Of a DNA stretch of 64,000 nt, positions 52,160-60,950 are shown piece by piece. The notes under the pieces were generated by a model. It worked only from the letters and a program-made list of their open reading frames with translations, ran no database searches and was not told the origin of the DNA. Source of the stretch: Bacillus sp. N1-1 (GTDB lineage: Bacteria > Bacillota > Bacilli > Bacillales > Guptibacillaceae); NCBI RefSeq assembly GCF_009818105.1, contig NZ_CP046564.1, positions 310,001 to 374,000 on the forward strand, written 5' to 3'. Every line of letters begins with the position of its first letter. Within the stretch, counting starts at the first letter, position 1. The translations under genes were made by a program, and so were the position numbers.

Positions 52160-53617
52160 TTATGCAACGCTGTCCTTGTCCCAACCGGAAATATCGATTT
52201 CCAGTGGAATGTTGGCAGCACGTTGCTTACGAGCAGAGTAGAAGAAAGCTACAATAACAGCGATCGTAATGATGGTTGCCCCAATGTAAGCGACGTTCAT
52301 CGGTAAGCGAAAGCCGATTGGTGCATTTAGAATGTAAGTGGTCGTTGCCATCGTGATGAAAATCGCTGGAATCGTCGCAATCCAGTAGTTTTTCTTTGCA
52401 ATAAACAAGTACATTGCACCAACCCATAAGGCAATCATCGCTGTAGACTGGTTTGCCCATGAGAAGTATCTCCATAGAAGGGTGAAATCAATTTTCGTAA
52501 GCCCAAATGCAACAACGAAAAGCGGTAGTGCGATCCAGAGACGATTTGTTACTTTACGCTGTGAGTAATTAAAGTAGTCTGCAATAATCATACGAGCACT
52601 TCTGAAGGCTGTATCGCCAGACGTAATTGGAAGGACGATAACACCAAGAATGGCAAGCGTTCCGCCGATTGCACCGAGCATGAGCGTAGAAGCTTCACTT
52701 ACAATGGCGGCGGGACCACCGTTTGCAAGTAGTTCATTTAACCCAACCGGGCCATTGAATAAGCTCATAGCAGCAGCAGCCCAAATCATCGCAATAACAC
52801 CTTCAGCAATCATCATACCGTAGAAGATGTTACGACCTTGTTTTTCATTTTGCGTTGTACGCGAAATGATTGGCGTTTGTGTGGCGTGAAAACCAGAAAG
52901 TGCGCCGCAAGAGATTGTTAAGAATAGTAATGGAAAGACTGGTGCGTTGTCAGGGTGAAAGTTGCTTAGGGTGATTTCTGGAATCGGTGCACCAGTAAAC
53001 ACAAGCCCAGCACCAACACCAAGTGCACTAATAAGAAGAAGTGCGCCAAAAATCGGATAGAAGCGTCCGATGATTTTATCAATCGGTAGCAACGTGGCTA
53101 GGATATAGTATACAAAAATCGCGCCTAGAATAAGGCCCATCGTTGCCCAGCCGTTCATCAAGTTATTTAATAGTCCAGCTGGTGCTGTTACAAACACAGT
53201 TCCCGTTAGAAGGAGAAGAAGCACAGCGAATGCATTCACAACGTGCTTCATCACTTTTCCAAGAAATTTCCCTGCAAGTTCAGGTAAGTGAGCGCCCCTG
53301 TTACGGATGGAGATCATTCCTGTAAGGTAATCGTGAACAGCTCCTGCGAAAATACAGCCGAATACGATCCAGAGAAAAGCAACTGGTCCATAGAGTGCAC
53401 CAAGGATCGGGCCGAAAATTGGGCCAACACCTGCAATATTCAATAGTTGGATCAAAGAGTTTTTCTTTGTGTTCATAGGAAGATAGTCAACGCCATCCTG
53501 ATGCGTGTAGGCAGGCGTTTGACGCGCTTCCTTTACGCCGAAAACCTTCTCAACAAACTTTCCATAAGTAAAATAACCAATAATAAGTAGTGCAATTCCT
53601 GCTAGAAATGTATACAT
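52160..53617 (-). CDS. cstA: CstA family transporter (likely pyruvate)
   Basis: Membrane transporter of the carbon-starvation CstA/BtsT family. It has 485 residues and about 14 helices, shorter than the E. coli proteins (about 700). Seen: DYLPMNTKKN in the N-terminal CstA region, IAGVGPIFGPILGALYGPVAF around 62-82, FSGFHATQ-like GALSGFHATQTPIISRT around 238-254, and LPITSGDTAFRSARMI near 328-343. Adjacent LytST suggests control by extracellular pyruvate, as E. coli BtsSR does for BtsT. RBS AAAGGGATGATTTT. Confidence 0.85.
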   Translation of the reverse strand: MYTFLAGIALLIIGYFTYGKFVEKVFGVKEARQTPAYTHQDGVDYLPMNTKKNSLIQLLNIAGVGPIFGPILGALYGPVAFLWIVFGCIFAGAVHDYLTGMISIRNRGAHLPELAGKFLGKVMKHVVNAFAVLLLLLTGTVFVTAPAGLLNNLMNGWATMGLILGAIFVYYILATLLPIDKIIGRFYPIFGALLLISALGVGAGLVFTGAPIPEITLSNFHPDNAPVFPLLFLTISCGALSGFHATQTPIISRTTQNEKQGRNIFYGMMIAEGVIAMIWAAAAMSLFNGPVGLNELLANGGPAAIVSEASTLMLGAIGGTLAILGVIVLPITSGDTAFRSARMIIADYFNYSQRKVTNRLWIALPLFVVAFGLTKIDFTLLWRYFSWANQSTAMIALWVGAMYLFIAKKNYWIATIPAIFITMATTTYILNAPIGFRLPMNVAYIGATIITIAVIVAFFYSARKQRAANIPLEIDISGWDKDSVA

Positions 53618-53700
53618 AAAATCATCCCTTTCCGTTCGATGTATGCGTTTACATAAAGTATAAGAGATGAGAGGGAAGAAAAGATGACTTTCGTTACAAC

Positions 53701-53740
53701 ATGTCTAAAAGTAGGCTTAAAATGTCTAAATGAGACATTA
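53701..53740 (-). promoter_or_regulatory. Direct repeats upstream of cstA, candidate LytT sites
   Basis: ATGTCTAAA occurs at 53701-53709 and 53722-53730, exactly 21 bp apart, and AGACAT (53733-53738) makes a third, inverted, copy. LytTR regulators typically bind two direct repeats about 21-22 bp apart. Downstream toward cstA, TATACT gives a -10 with a poor -35, as expected for an activated promoter. Confidence 0.6.
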
Positions 53741-53755
53741 AGATGCACTAGTCGT

Positions 53756-54484
53756 TCACAATTCGAGCTCGGTCCGAAGCGCTTTTACATAATTCCGGCT
53801 AACGGATAATTTTTCTTCAACACCCTCTAATTCAAGCTGATAAGCCCCGTTAAACCATGGAGTTAGCCGCGTTACATAGTGAAGGTTAACAAGGTATCCT
53901 TTGTGAATTCTAAAAAAGGAGAACGAGGATAGGCGATTTTCAAGTTCTTTTAGTGCGATCTTCACTTCATACTCGGCATTTTTGACAATGATGCGGGAGA
54001 CTTTATCATCTCGAAAGATAAAGAGGATATCGTTGGGATCAAGGTAATGAATTTCCCCTTCGACGTCCACCGAGAGCTTGCCCTTTTTTGGTAAAGGTTC
54101 TTCTTTCATTGATACCTGCATCAGTTTCTTTAACCGCTGAACCGTCTGGCGAAGCTGTTCTTCATCATAAGGTTTCAGAAGGTAGTCAACCGCTTCATAG
54201 CGAAAGGCTTCCGCGGCAAATTCTGGATAGGCTGTCGCAAAAACGATGTGCGGCGGTTTTTTTAATTCATGTAGAGCTCTTGCAGCTTCCATACCATTCA
54301 TGCCTGGCATTTCAACATCAAGAAAAACCACGTCAGGGTGAAGCTGTACAGCTTTCACAACAGCTGATTCACCAGAATCAGCTTCACCGCAAACGTTCAC
54401 TGATTGGAACTGACCGAGTAAGTGGACAAGTTCCTGACGACTGTAACGCTCATCATCAACGATCAAAATATTCATTACGTTCAT
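53756..54484 (-). CDS. lytT: LytTR response regulator LytT
   Basis: Two-component regulator of 242 residues. Receiver domain with phosphoacceptor Asp56 in VVFLDVEMPGMNG and the Lys in DYLLKPYDEE near 105. The LytTR DNA-binding domain is C-terminal (about 135-240), with FFRIHKGYLVNL and LSVSRNYVKAL. The start ATG follows CGGAGGACAAATA and lies directly after the lytS stop. The partner is LytS; the target is probably cstA just downstream. Confidence 0.9.
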   Translation of the reverse strand: MNVMNILIVDDERYSRQELVHLLGQFQSVNVCGEADSGESAVVKAVQLHPDVVFLDVEMPGMNGMEAARALHELKKPPHIVFATAYPEFAAEAFRYEAVDYLLKPYDEEQLRQTVQRLKKLMQVSMKEEPLPKKGKLSVDVEGEIHYLDPNDILFIFRDDKVSRIIVKNAEYEVKIALKELENRLSSFSFFRIHKGYLVNLHYVTRLTPWFNGAYQLELEGVEEKLSVSRNYVKALRTELEL

Positions 54485-56221
54485 TTATTTGTCCTCCGTG
54501 GTTGGAATCATAAAGCAAATGGTCGTTCCTTCATATAAGGTACTACGAATTTGAAGTGTAGCTTTGTTGCCATACAACATTGATAAGCGGCGATTCACGT
54601 TATAGAGTCCGAGTCCTGTTCCAAGATCAGATGAAACGTGCATTTTTCCAAGCTGATCAAGTCGCTTTGGAGGAATCCCCTCTCCGTTATCCGTTACACA
54701 GACGACCGTGCCATTTGAATGACGCGTAATGCTGATTTCAACTAAGCAGTCTGTATTTTTATTTTTAATCCCATGTTTAATTGCATTTTCAACAATAGGT
54801 TGGAGCGTGAGAGGAGGTAGATTCATCGTTAACGCACTTTCATCAATCTTGTAGTTTACTGTGAGGCGATCGACGAATCGTGCCTCTTCTATTTCCAGGT
54901 AGGCTTTCACGTGCTTTAACTCTTGATTAAGCGAAGTCATGTTCGCCGTCGTTCCAGATAAATTCTGTCTTAAAAAGTGTGAAAGGGAAACGAGTAATTT
55001 ACGTGCTTTATCAGGTTCGATTCGAATTAACGAAATAATCGTATTAAGCGAATTAAACAGAAAATGTGGACTGATTTGTGCTTGTAATGCTTTGATCTCG
55101 GCTTCTTTTGCGAGCTGATAGGCTTTATCCGCTTCAGCGATTTCGAGCTGGTTACTGAGCAGGTTGCTGAGACCGAGAACGAGCTCGGTGATAATATGGG
55201 TAATCTCTTTTTCCGATCGGAAATAAAATTTTAGGGTGCCGATCGTTTTTCCTCGCTGTTTGAGTGGGGCAATGATGGCAGCTCCGAGCGGACAGTCTTT
55301 CTCAGCGCAGTGAATGGTCTGATCGTTTGCTACAACAATCTCACCATTATGAATGACGTCTTTCGTAATGGTCGTTTGAATTTCGTGTCCTGATTGGTGA
55401 TGGTCGTTCGCAAGCCCAACATGACTTAAAATGTGTGTTCGGTCTGTTATCGCGACTGCACTACCTTCAATTTCACGATGAAGAATCTGGCAGACTTCTT
55501 TCGCAGAAGCTTCGGAAAGCCCTTTTCTGAGATACCCGAGCGTTTGATCCGCGATACGAAGAGTTTTTTGAGCCTGCAGGGCACCGGCTTTTTCTTCCTC
55601 GTTTACGACATTTTTAATAATTAATAGGAAGAGAGCACAGCCAATACCGTTTGCGAGAATCATTGGAATCCCAATGACTTCAACGAGAGCGATTGCGTTT
55701 TCGAACGGCTTAGATAGAAGCAGGATAATGAGCATTTGAACCGTTTCTGCACCTGCACCGATCATAAAAGCTGAATGGAGTTTTACATGACGATTTCGTT
55801 TATGTAGGGAGCCGGCAATAAGTCCCGCAATTATCGAGGCAAGTCCACATGCCAGTGCTGTGAATCCTCCAAGCATATAGCGATGAAACCCTGCGATAAG
55901 ACCGGCACCAAAGCCAACTCTCTTTCCTCCAAGAAGGCCTGCAAGTACGACACCGATCACCCTGGAATTGGCGATTGCTTCGTCAGAAGACACTTCAAGT
56001 GGCCAAGAATTAAATTGAAGTGAGTCTGTACTGAATGTCAGTCCGGTATATGTACCGATGATCCCAAAAAAACCGAAGAAACCAATCGCAACATACTGTT
56101 GCTTCCGAGCGAGCTGATCGCTGTAAATCATATCTCTAAAGAAGCGAAAGCGTGTTAACACAAACGCAATCGTAACAATTATGCCAAGTCTCTCCAGCAT
56201 CGTAAGCAAGAGTTCAAACAT
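54485..56221 (-). CDS. lytS: LytS family sensor histidine kinase
   Basis: Membrane sensor kinase of 578 residues: 5TM-5TMR_LYT region in the first ~200 residues (RFFRDMIYSDQLARKQQ, then GLLGGKRVGFGAGLIAGFHRY), a GAF domain (about 230-350) with a C-x-x-G stretch, and His_kinase with His385 in AQISPHFLFNSLN, followed by the ATPase motifs VTDNGEGIPP and GTGLGLYNV. Relatives sense pyruvate (BtsS) or affect autolysis. The GGGTGGTGA ribosome site is part of a repeat element also found at 62893. Confidence 0.9.
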   Translation of the reverse strand: MFELLLTMLERLGIIVTIAFVLTRFRFFRDMIYSDQLARKQQYVAIGFFGFFGIIGTYTGLTFSTDSLQFNSWPLEVSSDEAIANSRVIGVVLAGLLGGKRVGFGAGLIAGFHRYMLGGFTALACGLASIIAGLIAGSLHKRNRHVKLHSAFMIGAGAETVQMLIILLLSKPFENAIALVEVIGIPMILANGIGCALFLLIIKNVVNEEEKAGALQAQKTLRIADQTLGYLRKGLSEASAKEVCQILHREIEGSAVAITDRTHILSHVGLANDHHQSGHEIQTTITKDVIHNGEIVVANDQTIHCAEKDCPLGAAIIAPLKQRGKTIGTLKFYFRSEKEITHIITELVLGLSNLLSNQLEIAEADKAYQLAKEAEIKALQAQISPHFLFNSLNTIISLIRIEPDKARKLLVSLSHFLRQNLSGTTANMTSLNQELKHVKAYLEIEEARFVDRLTVNYKIDESALTMNLPPLTLQPIVENAIKHGIKNKNTDCLVEISITRHSNGTVVCVTDNGEGIPPKRLDQLGKMHVSSDLGTGLGLYNVNRRLSMLYGNKATLQIRSTLYEGTTICFMIPTTEDK

Positions 56222-56265
56222 CAGTGCCTGTCACCACCCGGTTTAAGTCAAATTGTGTCGAATAA
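56222..56265. repeat. Copy 1 of an 18-bp repeat element at the lytS start
   Basis: AGTGCCTGTCACCACCCG (56223-56240) is identical to 62893-62910, and the following bases match in blocks (GTC.AAT..TGTCGA.AATA). On the minus strand it reads CGGGTGGTGACAGGCACT, whose GGTGGTGA serves as the lytS ribosome site. It also contains TGTCGA, close to the Spo0A box TGTCGAA. Confidence 0.7.
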
Positions 56266-56368
56266 TAAAGCGGTTGCTTTCCATTATAAAGGTTTTGATC
56301 TTGTGAGGGAATGAACCTGAGAGAGCTGATTACTTTCTCAGGTATGACCTGTTATCTCTTTGCATCGG

Positions 56369-57793
56369 TTATTTCATCGTTTGAAATCCGAATTTCCTTA
56401 ATCGATATTGTAAGCTTTGTCTGCTTAAACCTAGTAATTGTGCTGTTTTTGAGATATTACCTTTGTTTTCATGAAGCACCTTTTGAATATAAACTTTTTC
56501 TGCTTTCTCCATCTTCTCTTTCAATGGAATGGTTTGGTTGGAAGAATGAATGGGGAGCTCCTCTGGCTCAATCAAATGACTTTCTTTTTGTATTGGCGAT
56601 TTATTACGATACTGAATAGGTAGATGAGAATAGTCAATGACATCTTCGCTCATCATTAAATTCATCGCTCCTTCAATAATATGCTCTAATTCTCGAACAT
56701 TCCCAGGCCAATTGTAAGCTTTGAAAGACGCAGAGACTTCGGCATCTACCCCTTTCACATCCATTTGAAAGAGATCATTGTATTTTAAAATAAAGGAATC
56801 CACTAACAAAGAGATATCCTCTTTCCTTTCTCTTAGTGGAGGGATAAATAATGTCACAACCCCAAGACGATAATACAAGTCTTTGCGCATCCGTTCATTA
56901 GCAATAGCTTCAATGGGGTCTTCGTTCATTGTAGCGATGATTCTGACGTCAATGATCTTATCATCTGTGTCACCAATGCGCCGAATTGTTTTTTCCTGGA
57001 GAACTCGTAATAGCTTTGCTTGTAAATTCATACTTAAAGAATTGATTTCATCAAGTAATAACGTTCCGCCTTCTGCTTGTTCAAATAACCCTGGTCGTTC
57101 CGTGGCACCTGTAAAAGCACCACGCTTTGTCCCGAAGAGTAGGCTTTCAATTAAGTTATCCGGCAGTGCTGCGCAATTTTGTGAGATAAATGGAGCCGAG
57201 GAGCGATGGCTTCCATTGTGAATGCTTTGCGCGAATAATTCTTTCCCCGTACCGGTTTCCCCTACGATTAAAACAGACGACGACGTTCTCGTACTGCGTT
57301 TTGTATTTTCAATTACCTCTTGTATCGTAGGACTTTCTCCAATAATGCTATCAAATGTAAAGCGCGTGTTCCCTTTTCGATTCATATTATCTCGGATTAA
57401 CCGTTCTAATTTAGTCACATCGTTAGAAATTTCGACAGCGCCTTTAATAGTACCATTTTCCAAAATAGGAAATGATTGATTAATTGTCGTGATTTCCTTC
57501 CCTTTATTATTAAAATAGGTTTGCTTCACATTTGACGTCTCGATCCCCTTTTGAAGTGCCTTAACGAGCGTGCTGCTTTCATTTGCAGAGAACATGAAAA
57601 CATCTAATAAATATTTATCAAGCACATCCTGGTGATCCATTGCTTCAATTTGCATCATTTTCGGATTATAAATGATCGTTTTGCCTTTCTCGTCGATCAC
57701 ATGAACACCAACATCGATTTCATCGATGATTTTTTTATATACCTGGTTCATGGTTTTAAGAGATTTACAGTCATTCTCAGTGGTGTTATCCAA
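56369..57793 (-). CDS. rocR: RocR-type sigma-54 activator
   Basis: Enhancer-binding activator, about 474 residues. An N-terminal PAS sensor (IDEIDVGVHVIDEKGKTI) and a sigma-54 AAA+ domain: Walker A GETGTGKELFAQ near 193, the GAFTGA loop in KRGAFTGATERPG, Walker B GGTLLLDEINSL, and WPGNVREL. The Fis-type HTH is at the C-terminus (NISKTAQLLGLSRQSLQYRLRKFG). The start is TTG at 57791-57793, after AAAGGAGGTATG; ATG at 57874 is upstream of the ribosome site. It faces rocD; effector is probably ornithine or citrulline. Confidence 0.9.
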   Translation of the reverse strand: MDNTTENDCKSLKTMNQVYKKIIDEIDVGVHVIDEKGKTIIYNPKMMQIEAMDHQDVLDKYLLDVFMFSANESSTLVKALQKGIETSNVKQTYFNNKGKEITTINQSFPILENGTIKGAVEISNDVTKLERLIRDNMNRKGNTRFTFDSIIGESPTIQEVIENTKRSTRTSSSVLIVGETGTGKELFAQSIHNGSHRSSAPFISQNCAALPDNLIESLLFGTKRGAFTGATERPGLFEQAEGGTLLLDEINSLSMNLQAKLLRVLQEKTIRRIGDTDDKIIDVRIIATMNEDPIEAIANERMRKDLYYRLGVVTLFIPPLRERKEDISLLVDSFILKYNDLFQMDVKGVDAEVSASFKAYNWPGNVRELEHIIEGAMNLMMSEDVIDYSHLPIQYRNKSPIQKESHLIEPEELPIHSSNQTIPLKEKMEKAEKVYIQKVLHENKGNISKTAQLLGLSRQSLQYRLRKFGFQTMK

Positions 57794-57846
57794 TATACAT
57801 ACCTCCTTTACTGCTATCGCTATTGTATGTTTGGAAGTACATGGGT

Positions 57847-57908
57847 TGCAATAATATTTTGCGTATACATGCAAAATAGATCAACTGTGTGCAAAAATAT
57901 TTTGCGCA
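57847..57908 (+). promoter_or_regulatory. RocR upstream activating sequences
   Basis: TGCAATAATATTTTGCG (57847-57863) and TGCAAAAATATTTTGCGCA (57890-57908) are two near-perfect palindromes about 43 bp apart (four turns), with an extra TGCAAAA half-site at 57870. B. subtilis RocR sites have the same TGCAAAAT-ATTTTGCA form. They lie between rocR and rocD, so RocR may also regulate itself. Confidence 0.8.
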
Positions 57909-57958
57909 TCCGAATTGAATAATCCCCGTCATCCTTATGCTTAACCCATAATTAAAAG

Positions 57959-57976
57959 TTGGCATAAAACTTGCTT
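57959..57976 (+). promoter_or_regulatory. Sigma-54 (SigL) promoter of rocD
   Basis: TTGGCAT-AAAAC-TTGCTT matches the -24/-12 consensus (TTGGCAC-N5-TTGCAT), with GG at 57961 and GC at 57973, 12 bp apart. It lies 75 nt upstream of rocD and about 50 bp after the nearer RocR site. Confidence 0.9.
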
Positions 57977-58049
57977 ATTACTAAGGGGAAAGAAGAGCGG
58001 TGTCATTTTTTGCTCTTCCGGATGAGGCAACTTTTAAAGGAGGAAGAAA

Positions 58050-59252
58050 ATGAAGACTAAAACAACGACTGAAAACCTGATTGAAAAAACAACTCAACTT
58101 GGAGCGAATAATTATAATCCGTTACCAATTGTTATTACGGAAGCGGAAGGGGTTTGGGTAAAAGACCCTGAAGGTAACCAATACATGGATATGCTGAGCG
58201 CTTATTCAGCAGTAAACCAGGGACATCGTCATCCGAAGATTATTCAAGCTTTAAAAGATCAAGCGGATCGCATCACATTAACATCCCGAGCTTTTCATAA
58301 CGACCAATTGGCTCCTTTTTATGAAAAGGTAGCAAAGCTAACGAATAAAGCGAAAGTTCTTCCGATGAATACTGGTGCAGAGGCGGTTGAAACGGCGATT
58401 AAGACGGTTCGAAGATGGGCCTATGATGTGAAAGGTGTTTCTGAAAATCAGGCGGAAATTATTGCATGTGTAGGAAATTTCCATGGCAGAACAATGACGG
58501 CTGTATCACTTTCTTCTGAGGCGGAATATCAACGAGGATTTGGGCCGATGTTACCTGGAATAAAATTAATTCCCTATGGTGATATAGAAGCGCTAAGAAA
58601 AGCCATCACGCCAAACACGGCTGCTTTTCTCTTTGAACCGATTCAAGGAGAAGCAGGGATTGTGATTCCGCCTGAAGGGTTTTTGAAAGAAGCTTATGAC
58701 GTATGTAAAGAAAACAATGTTCTTTACGTAGCAGATGAAATACAGGCCGGGCTAGGTCGCTCTGGTAAAACGTTCGCCTGCGATTGGGAAGATGTTGAGC
58801 CGGATATTTATATACTTGGAAAGGCACTTGGCGGTGGTGTTTTCCCGATTTCGTGTATTGCAGCAAATGAAGAGATCCTTGGGGTGTTTAATCCCGGGTC
58901 ACATGGTTCTACATTTGGTGGGAATCCACTTGGGTGCGCAGTATCGGTTGCAGCCCTCGACGTATTGGAAAATGAACAGTTAGCTCAGCGGTCACTCGAG
59001 CTTGGGAACTATTTTCAAGAAAAATTAAAAGAAATCGATAACCCTCTTATTAAAGAAGTGCGCGGTAAAGGGTTATTTATCGGAGTTGAATTAACAGAGT
59101 CAGCAAGACCATACTGCGAAAAGTTAAAAGAAGAAGGGCTTTTATGTAAAGAAACACATGATACGGTGATTCGATTTGCGCCACCGCTCGTGATCTCACG
59201 TGAAGATCTAGATTGGGCCATAGCTAAAATCGTAAGTGTGTTGTCAAAGTAA
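58050..59252 (+). CDS. rocD: Ornithine aminotransferase RocD
   Basis: PLP enzyme that converts ornithine to glutamate semialdehyde. It has 400 residues. YNPLPIVI near residue 20, [11 protein letters not shown] around 48-58, [12 protein letters not shown] near 107-118, and the PLP lysine in [13 protein letters not shown] at about residue 258. RBS AAAGGAGGAAGAAA. First gene of a SigL-dependent operon. Arginase and rocA are not in this window, so upstream steps are encoded elsewhere. Confidence 0.95.
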   Translation: MKTKTTTENLIEKTTQLGANNYNPLPIVITEAEGVWVKDPEGNQYMDMLSAYSAVNQGHRHPKIIQALKDQADRITLTSRAFHNDQLAPFYEKVAKLTNKAKVLPMNTGAEAVETAIKTVRRWAYDVKGVSENQAEIIACVGNFHGRTMTAVSLSSEAEYQRGFGPMLPGIKLIPYGDIEALRKAITPNTAAFLFEPIQGEAGIVIPPEGFLKEAYDVCKENNVLYVADEIQAGLGRSGKTFACDWEDVEPDIYILGKALGGGVFPISCIAANEEILGVFNPGSHGSTFGGNPLGCAVSVAALDVLENEQLAQRSLELGNYFQEKLKEIDNPLIKEVRGKGLFIGVELTESARPYCEKLKEEGLLCKETHDTVIRFAPPLVISREDLDWAIAKIVSVLSK

Positions 59253-59279
59253 GAAAAATTAATAAGATGAGGTGTATAC

Positions 59280-60569
59280 ATGGAAACGGCAGTTAGCCAA
59301 CAATTAAAGCAGGATGAAAAACAAGATACGGAATCACTGAATTTATTTCACTCCACTCAAATTGTCGTGAAGGAAGCGCTGGATCAATTAGGCTATTCAG
59401 ATGAGATGTATGAACTTTTAAAAGAACCAATGAGAATGCTAACTGTCCGTATTCCTGTGCGAATGGATAATGATAAGGTTCGTATTTTTACCGGATATCG
59501 GTCCCAACATAATGATGCGGTGGGACCAACAAAAGGTGGGGTGCGATTTCATCCAGAGGTAAATGAAGATGAAGTGAAGGCGCTATCTTTATGGATGAGC
59601 TTAAAATGCGGGATCGCCAATTTACCGTACGGCGGAGGGAAGGGTGGGATCATTTGTGATCCGCGCGAGATGTCTTTTCGCGAATTGGAAAGGTTAAGCC
59701 GTGGCTATGTTCGTGCAATCAGTCAGATTGTTGGGCCCACAAAAGATATTCCTGCTCCAGATGTTTTTACAAATTCACAAATTATGGCATGGATGATGGA
59801 TGAATACAGTCGGATTCGTGAATTCGATTCTCCTGGATTCATTACGGGTAAACCAGTGGTGCTTGGTGGCTCTCATGGAAGAGAAACTGCAACAGCTCGT
59901 GGTGTAACGATCTGCATTGAAGAGGCTGCTAGAAAAAAAGGAATCAATCTACAAGGAGCACGCGTAGTCATTCAGGGGTTTGGCAATGCTGGGAGTTTCT
60001 TAGCGAAATTCATGCATGATGCTGGGGCTATAATCATTGGAATTTCTGATGCCTATGGTGCGATTTATGATTCTAAAGGCCTTGATATTGATGACTTGCT
60101 AGATCGGCGCGATAGTTTTGGAACGGTGACAACTTTATTTAACAACACGATTACGAATAAGGAGCTCCTTGAGTTAGACTGCGATATTCTTGTACCAGCT
60201 GCGATTTCAAATCAAATTACAATCGAAAATGCTTCAGCCATTAAAGCTTCCATTGTAGTAGAAGCTGCTAATGGACCGACAACAATCGAAGCTACCAAAA
60301 TCTTAACAAAGCGGGGTATTTTACTTGTACCTGATGTATTGGCAAGTTCAGGTGGTGTGACAGTCTCGTATTTTGAATGGGTCCAAAATAATCAGGGATA
60401 CTATTGGACCGAAGAAGAAGTAGAAGCAAGGTTGCGAAAAGTGATCGTTGAGTCTTTTGCGAAAGTTTATGAAATCTCAAAAACTTACCACGTTGATACA
60501 AGGTTAGCAGCTTATATGGCGGGAATTCGAAAGATGGCAGAAGCTTCAAAGTTTCGAGGTTGGGTTTAG
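59280..60569 (+). CDS. rocG: Catabolic glutamate dehydrogenase RocG
   Basis: NAD-dependent oxidative deamination of glutamate to 2-oxoglutarate. It has 429 residues, with GPTKGGVRFHP near 81-91, SLKCGIANLPYGGGKGGI near 106-123 (catalytic Lys), DIPAPDVFTN near 158 and the Rossmann VIQGFGNAGSFLA near 230-242. RBS GATGAGGTG. Being in the arginine operon suggests it is the catabolic enzyme (rocG rather than gudB), but that is context only. Confidence 0.92.
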   Translation: METAVSQQLKQDEKQDTESLNLFHSTQIVVKEALDQLGYSDEMYELLKEPMRMLTVRIPVRMDNDKVRIFTGYRSQHNDAVGPTKGGVRFHPEVNEDEVKALSLWMSLKCGIANLPYGGGKGGIICDPREMSFRELERLSRGYVRAISQIVGPTKDIPAPDVFTNSQIMAWMMDEYSRIREFDSPGFITGKPVVLGGSHGRETATARGVTICIEEAARKKGINLQGARVVIQGFGNAGSFLAKFMHDAGAIIIGISDAYGAIYDSKGLDIDDLLDRRDSFGTVTTLFNNTITNKELLELDCDILVPAAISNQITIENASAIKASIVVEAANGPTTIEATKILTKRGILLVPDVLASSGGVTVSYFEWVQNNQGYYWTEEEVEARLRKVIVESFAKVYEISKTYHVDTRLAAYMAGIRKMAEASKFRGWV

Positions 60570-60614
60570 ATCGAGCGGTTTCTATATTATTGTGACGAAA
60601 GGGAGGATGAAAGA

Positions 60615-60869
60615 ATGAATGAGATCGTTCATACAATCAACAGTCCTTACTATGGAACAATTGAGCAGGTCGTTACACAGCCATTGGATCATGTATATGA
60701 GTGGAAAACATTGTTTTTAGTTAAAACAGGGGAAGGTAAACTTGAACATATTAATGTTGGAGTAAGTGGACATCTCCTTTCAATAGAAGTGAGTCAGGGA
60801 GAAGAGGTCACACCTGTTACAGTGTTAGGAACATTGAGGGATGATTTGTTAATAACCGGTAGTGATTGA
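60615..60869 (+). CDS. 84-residue protein with biotinyl/lipoyl-like fold
   Basis: Not a named family to me. PYYGTIEQVVT near residue 11 and the second half VGVSGHLLSIEVSQGEEVTPVTVLGTL look like a barrel-sandwich hybrid (biotin/lipoyl attachment type). There is no lysine at the turn where biotin or lipoate would be attached, so it is not a carrier of the usual kind. RBS AAAGGGAGGATG. It is 45 nt after rocG and before the NhaC-type antiporter, so it is in the arginine operon. Function unknown. Confidence 0.68.
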   Translation: MNEIVHTINSPYYGTIEQVVTQPLDHVYEWKTLFLVKTGEGKLEHINVGVSGHLLSIEVSQGEEVTPVTVLGTLRDDLLITGSD

Positions 60870-60950
60870 TGAAATATAAGCGCGCCACCCTTTTCTGTTT
60901 AGGCAGAAAGGGTACATAGGTAGACCATGAATCAAACTGGAGGTAAGCGA

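Noticed and set aside
56311..56619. 102-codon frame antisense to the 3' end of rocR
   Set aside because: Lies over the conserved Fis-type HTH of the activator; no own ribosome site.
57632..57922. 96-codon frame across the rocR start and activator sites
   Set aside because: It would cover the regulatory palindromes and has no ribosome site.
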